DNA from: Liolophura sinensis
Lineage: Eukaryota > Mollusca > Polyplacophora > Chitonida > Chitonidae
Assembly: GCF_032854445.1 (NCBI RefSeq)
Contig: NC_088299.1
Span: forward strand, 10,659,608 to 10,719,607
DNA length: 60,000 nt
Reading direction: 5' to 3'
Shown here piece after piece: positions 32,461-44,000 of this stretch (positions are counted from its first letter, which is position 1; each line of letters begins with the position of its first letter). Both the position numbers and the translations under genes were made by a program. The notes below the pieces were generated by a model. It searched no databases. It was not told the origin of the DNA and was given only the letters and a program-made list of their open reading frames with translations.

Positions 32461-32667
32461 GCCTAATTACAGGTTGCGCAATCTGAAATGAATATGTGGC
32501 TTATACTTTCATTGTTTTTCTTACTTGGATGAAAACTGGAGCATGCTGAGAAAAGAATGTTACGCCACTGCTGAAACCTTTCAAGCTGTCTGTTGCACAA
32601 TGCTTTCATTATGGCCGCCTAATTAGGTCCCTAAAAATATTTAGGCCTACACCTCAGTATGTGAGGT

Positions 32668-32990
32668 GACCGTTTCGGTGGCCTAATGGTTAGAGCGTCC
32701 ACCTCAAAGTCGGGAAACCGGGATCAAACCCGGGTCGGGTCATACCAAAGGCTTGAAAAATTGTACTAGCTGCTGTCTCTCTTGGTGCTCTGTGCTAAGT
32801 AGCTAGAGCAAGGAAACAGGAATGGTTGACTCGATGCCCGTATAATCTGAGTGTTCTGTCATGTCTGGCGTCTACGGCATGATACTTCATTAGCGGCAGC
32901 CCTGCCACAAGAAGACACAGTATATATACACACACGTAATGACTCCTCGTCGTCATACGACTGAAAAAAAGTTAATTAAACCCCAGGCAT
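32668..32990 (+). mobile_element. SINE family 2, full length with tRNA-like head
   Basis: Head TGGCCTAATGGTTAGAGCGTCC (A-box-like) and CCGGGATCAAACCCGGG (B-box-like with a perfect T-stem), followed by TCATACCAAAGGCTTG, GGCATGATACTTCATTAGCGGC, CCACAAGAAGACACAGTATAT, ATGACTCCTCGTCGTCATACGACTG and the tail TAATTAAACCCCAGG. Best copy of the second SINE family here. Confidence 0.9.
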
Positions 32991-33599
32991 TGAAGTTTCA
33001 TGAATTCATTGATGAAACGTCGACTCGCTGTTTTTTTTTTTTCGTTAATTGACAATCATTGCCATGAAGGTTTATATATATATTGTGTAAGCTTAATTTG
33101 GTTTGAGCAGTTCTTTTTCACGCATCCAATTGGCATACGACTTTAATTTATCTCACACTAGGTCGGCTCAAATTTAAGCGAGAAAGTTTGGACAGGGCCG
33201 GTGGTTTGCTTCTTTTCTGCAAATGCCCTTATAAGTTAAGATGTAGATGTATACTTAACTGTGAAATGGATATAGATCATTTTACGGTTCGTGCCGAACG
33301 CCGGTCCGGTTATCTTTTAGGACTAATTTAATATATCTGTTAGAACAGCTTCAAACTCGGTGATTCTAGGTCTCAAATTTTGCAGCGAGTACAGGTCTCT
33401 TCAGAGTAAACAAGGTTGGAGTGTATCTCTGCTTCATAATTTCCAATTCCGCTTGACCCAGGGCCTAGAGGCTGTACATGAAAATATAGCCCAGCAGCAC
33501 CAACTGATATCCCTTTTGCATACAAACACACGTATTCATAAAGCCAGGTTTCTGGTTTCTGAACACGTTTTGATCTGGTGTTGTGATAATCATGGCTTA

Positions 33600-34180
33600 A
33601 GGGCACTTCAGCAGTATGGTGGCGATTCAGGTTAATGATAGCAGGAAACTGGACTGTTCGGAGGGAACCTGAGTGCCCACAGGAAACCAGACTGTCAGGA
33701 GGAGAACGAACTGCCCGAAGGAAACCACCGCTTTTTGCGAGGTGTCGGACAAAATTCAAAGAAACTAGATATCCTACCTTCTCATTGGTCAGACACGTTT
33801 TGGCGAAATACCTTATCACTTTCTAGTCGTACAGCCAAGAAATGTAACTTCGCTGAATAACCTTGTTTGTGACGGGTTGCTTGGTGAAATAAAACTTCAG
33901 TCATTAAATTTGTGGCCTTGGATTGCTCCGAATGTTTTACTCGGTTGGGGTTTAACGCCGTGCTTATAAAGTTTTCACTTGTAATGGTGATCAGGTTTAT
34001 GGGTGGAGTTAAACTGGACTGCCCGGTGTAAACCGCTTCCCTTAGATAGGCCTTTCGACAAATCTGTTGCCGGAAAACCGCGGGCGGAACAGCGAGAGCT
34101 GGATTCGAAAAAGCGATCGCATTACTCAAGCACGTGGTAGCTGGAGCGAGCCAGCTTTTTAACCATCCGAGCCCAATAAG
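33600..34180 (-). mobile_element. Third interspersed repeat type (GGAGGAAACC / GGTTTAACGCCGTGCT)
   Basis: Two neighbouring fragments: 33605-33760, with GGAAACTGGACTGTTCGGAGG-type motifs and AAACCACCGCTTTTTGCGAGG, and 33943-34180, with GGGGTTTAACGCCGTGCTTA, TTTTCACTTGTAATGGTGATCAG and GAGCCAGCTTTTTAACCATCCGAGC (reading as an inverted tRNA-like head). Probably another SINE lineage with a shared 'AAC GCCGTGCT' tail. Confidence 0.5.
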
Positions 34181-34564
34181 TCGTGTTTTATTTGAAGACT
34201 AGTGATCAACATTTTGATTGTCAAACATGCATCGGAGTTTTCTCAGATGATACTTTTCTGAATCGCAAGTCATTGCTTGCGAGTCGGAACAGATATGAAT
34301 CTGACTACAAAATATAAAGACACTTGAAACACCACTTTTAAGATGTAACAAAAAATGCTTATATTATTTTCTTGCGGGTTATCTTTTAAATTTCTGCACT
34401 ATTGTCTTATACAATGTATTCGGCAACAAAATATGTACAAGCTTCTATCATCTATAAAAATTTTAGGTTTAATTAACAGGGTGCAATATATAGAGTAACA
34501 AATGTGAGGGGCTTCTAACATGTGAGTACAACAATGTAGGTAATGCCACATCGTAACATTGGGG

Positions 34565-35025
34565 TTACGTTCTCTGCGCATGAAGGCTTTCCGAGGAACT
34601 CGGCATGAAGTGTTCGTTGAGGACAGACGTAGTAGAGTACGACCTCACCGAGATACCACTTCCGGCCACGGAGCCGTCTTGATCGATGATCGTCTTGGTT
34701 TTGTACAGAAGATAGACGACAGCACAGATAGATGTAATAGCCACTGTAGTGGTGATACAGACGGCTAACAATAGGCCCTTGGACTTGCCGTCCTCAGAAC
34801 CGCTCCCAAGGAACTCTCCAATGTTAGCTAAGTGTACAGGAGGTCCCATATCAACCGTATTTGGCAGACTGCCGGAAATCTGGTCGTCGTCTTCGTCCTC
34901 GGCAAACACCACTGGGCCAATGTCGTGATCGTGGATGTAGTATTGGACAGAGGAAGAGTAAACTCCCTTGATGACGGAACCGGAAGCCGGGATGACATTA
35001 CTAAGTTCTTCCGGCGGAGTGGAGG
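34565..35025 (-). CDS. ZP gene 2 exon G (stalk, transmembrane helix, tail)
   Basis: Acceptor TGTTTCTTGTGTAG; 461 nt from phase 1 to TAA at 34567-34565. Encodes a stalk (STPPEELSNVIPASGS..), an acidic AEDEDDD run, one transmembrane helix (GLLLAVCITTTVAITSICAV) with a following YKTK stop-transfer, and a Ser/Thr-rich tail ending SLHAQRT. Confidence 0.88.
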
Positions 35026-38000
35026 CTACACAAGAAACAGATAAGAGGTTACAGTATGAAGTTTTGCATTCGTTCCATCGACATTTCAACACCTAGGTAT
35101 TCCCTTGCAGACTACAACACGAATTTACCGACATATCCGAGATTCACAGTAAATACAAGAGGCGCCAATGAGCTAACGCTTCAATTTTTTTCTATTCAAA
35201 CGGACGTTTTTCTCACATAGTGTCGACTTTGCAGTCATAAAGAACATTTATATATTTTTTGTTAAAAGTCCGCAGAGATTGTAATTCTGTAATAAAAATA
35301 AGACTAAGTTTTGCATTAATATGTGTGTATGCTGGGAGCTTTTCGTCGTACTTAAGACATTCCTGAGGAGTCAATAAGCTGTGTGTACATGTTTAGTGCG
35401 CCTTGTGGCAGGCCTAGTCCATGACGCCAAGGGTTGCCGCCATTGAAGATCATGTCAAAGACATCAGACATGACACCCCAACTAGTCACATTATACGGAC
35501 ACCGGAAAAACCAGTCCCGTTTCCTTGCCCTAACCTCTCAGTGCTGAGCGACAAACGAGGTAGGGACAAGTTTCATTTTTACAGTCTTTAAACTTACTTT
35601 TATGATGTTGTATCACCGGAAGTAGTCCTTAAAAATGGAAGTGACTTTTCCTATATGCCAGTGTTCATTCATATATGCATTTATTAAGATAAATTTATAT
35701 GAAAACCAGCGAGGTCATTTAATTTAACACCGAACGCTTACAACTAATCGTATCCGTTGTCAAGTCCTCTTCTCTCAACTCCCTTCGGGGTCTTTCTTTC
35801 ATTTTCTCTTTATCTTTTTGTTTCGTAATACAGGAATTCTGGAAACAGGAAGAGCTGTATCACAAGTCTTGTTTAGATGTGTCGAAAGAGCTTGAATTAA
35901 GGGATTTTGTGCTCGAGTTGAGGGATTATAATGTGGTAGAAAGAAGGCATGCATCAGACATGTAAAGAAATACGATTCCGTCTCCAAGGCCGGATTTAAA
36001 CCCACACCTCGAGTTACTGATTTGTTCAACAACATCACCACCTACCCCGTCACAAGGCTCAGAACAAATGTAATAGGTACATGTGAACGTCAAACTCCGA
36101 GCCCCCTTCAATCGGAAAGTTTTAAAAATGGGACCGTAAGCTACTGTCCCAATAGTTGTAAAACCAGAGTTCGGCGGGAAAACTCTGCCATCCCCACAGC
36201 TGAAACAGAAACCATATGAAAACATGACCGTCAAAGACAATATTTAGACAGACTGACCAGACACAGTGAAGTTGTTGTCCGAGGAAATTAAAAAAAAAAA
36301 AAAAAACCCATCCATAATGGTAAGCAAACGAAGCAATAAACGGGAGAGAGCAACGTTGATTCAATAGCTTGTTGCTGTTCTAAACAATTTTTCACTTATT
36401 ATACAGATCAAAATTCTCAGTAAAACACCGACAAAACTCACCGACACCAACAACCTAAGTCAACAGCAACAACAACGAGATCTGGATTTTAAGATACCTT
36501 GTTATACAAACGAACACTTTAACCATCTGAGCCAACCAGAACCGAGAAGGAAAGGTAATTTTATTAAAGTTTAATGCTGATTAATGATTCTTTTTTTCAC
36601 CTCTGTGACAGAGTTACAGTGTACAGATTTCTGGGTGGAGAAAACCAACGAGCCAGTAATTATTCACCAATCACGAGAAAGATGGACTGGGGTTTAAAAC
36701 CACATTGGCAGTATCTTAGCCAGGCCATGACAGAACCTGGAAACCGTTGCCTGTCCACAAAATAATAATATCCAAAATCAGAGCAAAAAAGCGACGCTTA
36801 TGAAACGAGCAAAACAATTATAATACTAAAATTATAAGGACACATGAAAAAGTACTACGAACGAAGAGTATGATTTTAAGGAACATGAAGATATGTAAGA
36901 GGAAAGATATGTAAAAAAAAGAATATTGGCACATTTTGTATTTCTTTATAATTCGTCCAGCAGACTTAATTTCTGGACTGATCGGACAAATCTTTCAGCT
37001 ATCTTTGAATCTATATAGTTCTTGTACAATAAACCTTAAAGAAAACAGTGATACCAACGCCAGATGAAAGAGCGTAAACAGTTTTTTGCAGATAGAGTTA
37101 TTTTTATTTATTTTTTCTTTCCGGAGAAAAGGGTAATTGAAAATATTTTTCTATGGTTTTTTTTACTGTATATTGCCTTTGCAATGTTCTAAATAAGGAT
37201 GTGATGAATGTCTAATAAATTTATTTCCATGCAAGTTCGTTGTTTGCATCTTCCCACATTTAATCTGAATTTTAATAATTTATGAATATATTAAAAATAT
37301 AAAATATGATCAAAATCCAGATTGTACACATTACTAAAAAGACCAAATTCTCGTACAAACATTAAGCATGTGTTAAATCCTCATTTAGAACATTATTACG
37401 CAGAGATAATATATAAACAGGAGGTCCAAAATACCCACCATGCAAAAATTATTTTTCTCTGCAAAGAAAAATTGCAAAAAAAAAAAATACTGAAGACCAG
37501 ATTTACACGTAATTTTACGCACTTTTTCGTCTGAACTTTTCGCCAGCAATTGTACGTCAGTTGAAAGGTCAATCACCTTTTTTGTTTATCTGGAGAACTG
37601 AATGACCCAGGTTGGGATGGAATCAACAAGATCAGGTGTTGACTGTTCAAAGGTTTAATTTTTTATTTTTGATTGGTGTTTTACGCCCTAGTCGAGAATA
37701 TTTCATGTATAATGACGGCAGACAATATTATGTGGGGAGCAAACCTGGCAGACCCCAGGGAACCCCAACCCACATCACTATTGGAAGACAAGCATCTTAA
37801 CCATTGGGTGACGTCGGTCCTCCACCTACAGATCGAGGTACATGTATAATCTTACCCGCGACTAGAATAGGATATTCCACCCCTGGTGAACTGGCCTTGC
37901 AGGTAAGAGGATGAAAACTGACTTCTCCAGGGGCCGATTCTGCATAGGAAAAGAATGAATGATTATGGCTTAACGCTACATCAGCAATTTGTCGGCTATA

Positions 38001-41000
38001 TCGTAACGAGCATAGGAAAAGAAAACGTTGAAATAGCACACTGTACAAAATATGCGCACTGGAACTTACTTATTACGAAAGAATATTGCATTCTGAAAAC
38101 ATGCTGGTAAGCACATTTAATCCAGTGTAGGAAGACGTAGCAAAGAAATCATTGTGCAGTTTCGTTTAATACAAGTCATTGATTTGTTTATTTTTATATA
38201 AAATATTTCTGCTACATGCCAGAGGGGAAATACAATAAGCAATTCTTTCAAAATATATTTTGCACGGTATCAGTGCAATTAGCTTTATACTACAAAATTT
38301 TAAAGAAACAGTAACGATTTAAAAATGCACATCGGAAATGACGTACCTGTCATTGTTGCTCGTAGTTTGATCTTTGTGCCGAGAGTCAGACTTCCGGGAA
38401 TAGGTGTGCCCAGAATGTCTACAGCGGCCAGAGCGATCTTAGACTGAGCTTTATTCCCCTTGTTAACGGTGATTTCCTGAGCAGGTTTCAGCCTGTAAAA
38501 TAAAGTAGAGAGAACTGAAAGTACACGTGATTAAAAACACACAGGACTGTAAAATAATGGGTCACTTTCCAGTTAAAAATTTCTTGTTAATTTGGTAGTT
38601 ATGACGGCTTTGTTTTGTACCGCTTTACGTCGCTCTGGTTTGTATTTTCTTTACAAAGGCATTCAGAGAATCCAAACAGTTCGCCTGCTATAGCAGTCAA
38701 CTAGACAATGGAATCAGAATAAAGATAAAAATTGTAAAGTGTTGTGGTGATAAAGACGTCAATGAAGGGTGTTCATGCACAATATTGAGGAAGTGGTCTT
38801 TGATATGCAAATTGTAAACTGCATGCGACAATATGGGAACAATTCCAACGCTGTGAATGGTTGAGCAACGGTTGAGCAACTGTTGAGCTATGGTAGCAAA
38901 AAAAAAACAAAAAATGCACTGTCGGGTATTCGGGTACCAACTCGCTGGAGTGGCCTTTGATTTGCAAATGCCTTCCCATGATTGGCTATCCATATACTAT
39001 GAGTGACCACAGCTGACAGTCACTGTGTGGATGGTACAGATGTGGAAAGCTTTCTACGGATATTGTGTATACCAGATAAATTGGTATACGCCAAGGTAAA
39101 TTCTTACACTCAACAAATCTGGTGAAGTACCTAGAAACAAAAAGCTTATCAAGAGAAGTGTTTGCATAAGAAACTGTAGCCCTACAAGACAGGCTTGAAA
39201 AAATCCGTGTTTTCAGGAGAACAGAATCTGAATGTGTCCACAAAATAGGAAAATGGTGTCAAATCTGGTAAAATCGCCAGAGGAACCCAATACCCTTGTT
39301 CTTCTACAAGCAGGTAGGCATCCGCATAAAAATTGTAGCCCTACATGAAACTTTTCTTGATTACAAAAATGGTAAATCTGACAACGTCCATAAATCTCAT
39401 AAGCAATAAAGTCACAAAAAACCTGTATGCAAGAAATTGTTGCCCTGTATGGAGGATTAATTTCTAGAGAACGTGTTTACTACAGAAAACAAACTTAAGT
39501 TTATACAACTAGTGAATTTTTTAATTGAAAGTATCAATTAAAATCATTAAAAAACATTCACAAAGCCTATAAAACTAAAACCAGTGAAACAGTTCAACCT
39601 TCCATCTGTAGGTCCTTTGTAGATGTATACAGGCGAAAAGAAATACTAAAAAACGTAACTTTCTATCGCTGTATGTTAGCGATCCATGTACGCTAACCTT
39701 CAATCCATCTGATAGCTCAATATACAAGAGCTAAAAAAATTAACCTGCCGTCTCAGAATGTGCATTTACACACAATACCTTAGACTGGGAATAAAAATAA
39801 AGCTTCACCTTCAATTAATGTGTGATAGTCCAATATACAAAAAAAAACACTTCACCTTCAATCAATGAACCGGGCACTAACACAGATACCGCCATTGCCA
39901 CTATTCCCCTCCGCTCACAATATTTTACCTTACTTCGTACAGGCAAGCTTAAAAACCTTAAATTGTCACCAATACGATAGTGGTTAGTTTTACTTGCGGA
40001 AGAACCAGAGTGCCAGCGGTGTATTTCACTTATCGACTAGTGTTTTTACGCTGTACTCCAAAATATTTCACTTACACGATGTCGGCGAACATTATGGTGG
40101 TCATAAACAAGACCAACTGCAGGCTGCTGAGAGATCTACCCTCGTGCGGCCGGAGAGGAAGCCAGCATGAGCTGAACTTGAACTCACAGCGATCGCATGT
40201 TGAGAGCCTGTTGGGTCTTTGCCACGCACTGGCGTGCTAACCCCCTCTGCCACAAAGGGCCCGCCAATGGCATTTATTATCGATACTTTTACTAGAGTAT
40301 CTCTCAACTATTTATGTTTGCTTTCAGTCATATCTCACTGATACCAGCTTTTAGGTGCCAGAGTGCCCGAAATAAACCATTACAGTTTTTTTTGACAAGT
40401 TACAGGCGAACCTTCGAACGCGTGACAATTTTTCACCCCCACAGGTAAATGTGTGCCATATTGGAAGGCAAATGGTCTCAGGCATGTATGACCATGTAAA
40501 CTGGGTCAACCCATATTGCAAAGCAAGGCAGCAAGAACAGCATTATCCTGAAGTCTTCATGCCCGGACTGTGATTCAACTATTTAACCATAAAGCCAAAA
40601 ACGTCATACCACGTGATAACTCCATGTAGAACGTCACACCACATGGCAACTGAAACATTACACCACGTGGCAACTGAAACGTCATACCACGTGATAACTA
40701 AGGCCTCACCCACGTCCGAAGTCCTTGACCCCCGACACCTCCGAGGCGTGCGCGTCATACGTACAGGTAATCAGGTAAAACTGCTCGTCCATCAATACTC
40801 CATTGTCGGTGCCCACTACAACGAACACCTGTAAAGTGTATGTCCGGCTGAGCTGCTTTTTCTGTCAACAGAATCAATTAAATTGGATTTTAAAATGTTT
40901 TCAACATGATCATGACGGGAATACAGCTCATATATTACGAAATTAGGTATTGTTAAGAAATGTGTCAGCAGGAAATGTCTTGAAAATGACGGGACATAGC

Positions 41001-44000
41001 AGTTCTACGTGAACAGGGTCCAAAACTTACAAAAACCCCCTCGCTGGTCACGTGGTATGACCTTGTAGCAGAAAGGGTCCAAGCGCACACATTTATACAG
41101 TACCTCACTGAAAAGCAGAGCTGTAGACAACAGACATGACACTTCCCTCACTCAAAATACAGCCACAAGACCCACTTGTGCTTGGCTAAGCGACCTGAAC
41201 AAGAAATACATGCTACCCATTGGAAACCGGTAAAGCCCGAAGAAATCCGGCGAACCCGGACAAAACCGTCGTGCGCGGACGAAACGACCCTTTAGCAAGG
41301 CAGTATTGAAGGTTTGATCTATATGTACGCCATTTGATTAGAATTCTAGTGATCCCCTGGTAACCTCCAGACCACCTGTGCCTTTCTGAAAGCCTTACTG
41401 AGTGCTCAAAGCCATCACAGCTTTGAAACTCTGACGGTCACGAAGCCTGTGGATTGCCTGTTAAGTGTTAGAGCTGAATCAAGACGTGTGTGCCCTAGCT
41501 ATTGAAATGAATGAGTTCTTGATTTATTTATTTATTTGATTGCTGTTTTACGCCGCACTCAAGAATATTTCACTTATACGACGGCGGCCAGCGTTATCGG
41601 GGGAGGAAACCGGGCAGAGCCGGGGAGAAACCCACAGCTTGATTTGAATGCATTCAACAAATGGATGAATGAAGTGCTGCCGCCACTGAAGTATCATGCC
41701 AAAGACACCAGACATGACACCCTACCCAGTAACATTATACTGACACCGGGCCAACCAGTCCTGTCTCCTTGCTCTAACGCCTCAGTGTTGAACGCCAAGC
41801 GAGACAGCAGCAAGTACCATTTTAAAGTCTTATGTATCACCCGACCTGGTTTGATCGAGTCTCCAGAGTTCGAGGCGGATACGGTCTAGCCATTGAAAGA
41901 CAAGCTTCTTAACGCCACCACTAGCAGTCAGGGCCTTTTACAGTAGTATTGTCTTCCGGTCGCGAGTCCACATAACAATCCATAGAATAACGCTGGAAAA
42001 AACATCCAAGGTTATCATCGCAATTTCAGGCGACATTTTCCATCCAGAGTCTTTTACATTTACTACTCACATCGAACACACAATGCTGACTTTCTTTTCC
42101 ATTGTAATGGACAAAGAGCTGATGATTCGCCATGTCTACTTCGGTGAAGTTGAACGAGTGGCCCTTATGACATTTGGCGTAGCCATAAAATACAGGAGCA
42201 TCCGAGGTGAGGGAGATTCGGGTGACCCCTTCCGTTGTAGTGGCGCATTCAGGCTGAACTAGTAAAAAAAAAAAAAAAAAAAAATATAAAATGACCATTT
42301 TTGAAGTTGACATTGCTGTCACTTGGCAGGGTGAAATCAATTCATGGAAGGAATCTGCTTTCAAAACGGACATTTGAGAGGCGCGTCATCGATCAGGCAT
42401 CTGCTGAATTTACAAAAGCAAACCACCGCACCTCGCAAATACCGGACAACCACAAAGGTCTGAAGGCGTAATTGAGCCAGCTTGAGCTGGATTCGACTTC
42501 ACAGCTTAATGGTGAAGCTAGTCGTCTTTCTGGGTTAGCTGTTAGGCGAATCCCCTATGGAGAGCACATCGAAAAAAATTCCTTGGAAGTTTAGTTGTTT
42601 AACTCTAAACTTACGCCACAACGATGACAGTCCGTATATAGATCAAGGAAATTAAATTTTACCTGGAGAAAACCGCCCTTCGCCAAGTAACTTTGACCTA
42701 ACATAAAGCCGCAACCGATTTATCGAGTGTTCGATTTGAACCAACGCTCCTTACATCGGTATACCACGGAACAGCATACAAATGAAACTACAAAAACTTT
42801 CTAGTGGTCACCAAAAAGACAGCTTTGATTTGGAATATAAACAGTGCATCTAAAGTTCCAAAAACATTTACAGAGACATCTGCCCATTCGTTGTGAAATT
42901 TTGCACACGGCATCTCAGTAACCAAGTCAACACACTGCAGCAGGGATTACCTTGTAGATACAGATGTTCTCCAATGAGCATGCGCAAGCGCATTATCGAT
43001 CGGATTTTGAAAATTTTATGAACAGGATGAAGATAACTTTGACTACCTGTACGACCAGATGATGTTAAAATCTAGTATAACCACCATGCATTTGTACCGC
43101 AATGAGACAGCGAGCTCGTATCGTGTCAATGAGACGAGTGATCAGATTTTGAGGATGACTAACCAGTCCTTCTGAAGCAGATGCCTAACGTCCTCAAGAT
43201 CGCACCGTAACACGACAATACACCACTTATTTCAACTGGCCCACAAATGTGGAGTGGGATTGAGATCCAGGAAATTGGCGGGCCATTGCATGTGGTCAAT
43301 GCTTTCATGGCTTCTTTCATGTTCAAATTCATTTATCACTCTGGGGCGATATAGACGAACATTGTCGTCCATAAAGAGGAATCCACTGTCATCTGCATTT
43401 GCTCATACTCACTGGAGCACAACTGTGTCTACAGGGTAATTGCAGCTATGTGTGTTGACTTGATTACTGAATCACTGTGCAAAATTTCACAAAGAATGGT
43501 CAAACAGTTTTGGGGGAAACTTACTTTTGATGCACTGTTTATTTGTGATAAAAAGATTTCCTATGTGTAAAAAGGTGTTAAAATTCCAAAAACGTAATAT
43601 TTATTTATTTATTTATTTATTCGATCGGTGTTTTACGCCGCACAAGAATACTTGACATCCAAGACGGCGGCCATCATTATAGTGTGAGGAAACCGGGCAG
43701 AGCAAGGGGGAACAAAAACGTTATATATTTACCTCTGATAATTGCATCTGGGTACATAGGCAAAATAGTCTGCAAAATAAAAATCCTCAAAATTAGATAG
43801 GCCTACCTACACTTCTTCAAAGTACATTTTATGTTAACTTACAACTATATACAACTTCTGGATTAGAAAAGTTCAGGTTGTAGGCAAGGTCACGTAGTAG
43901 ATATGACGTGAGTCAATTGAAAAATCTGCTTTTCAAACAACCGAAAAGAGAATTAACGACAAACAAGGGAAACAACAAACTTTACAGCGCCAAAAATTAT

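Larger units (their letters stand above)
30620..34560 (+). other. Intergenic region between ZP genes 1 and 2
   Basis: Holds SINE copies (32383-32460, 32668-32990) and a third repeat type (33600-34180). Open frames at 31545-31931 (-) and 31940-32221 (+) are not recognisable proteins and lack convincing splice borders. The promoter and 5' exon of ZP gene 1 should lie in the left part but I cannot pin them. Confidence 0.45.

Noticed and set aside
32668-32740. tRNA gene
   Set aside because: The A- and B-box-like sequence is the head of a SINE: the SINE body and tail follow directly, and the same head recurs at 52.8 kb and in other copies.
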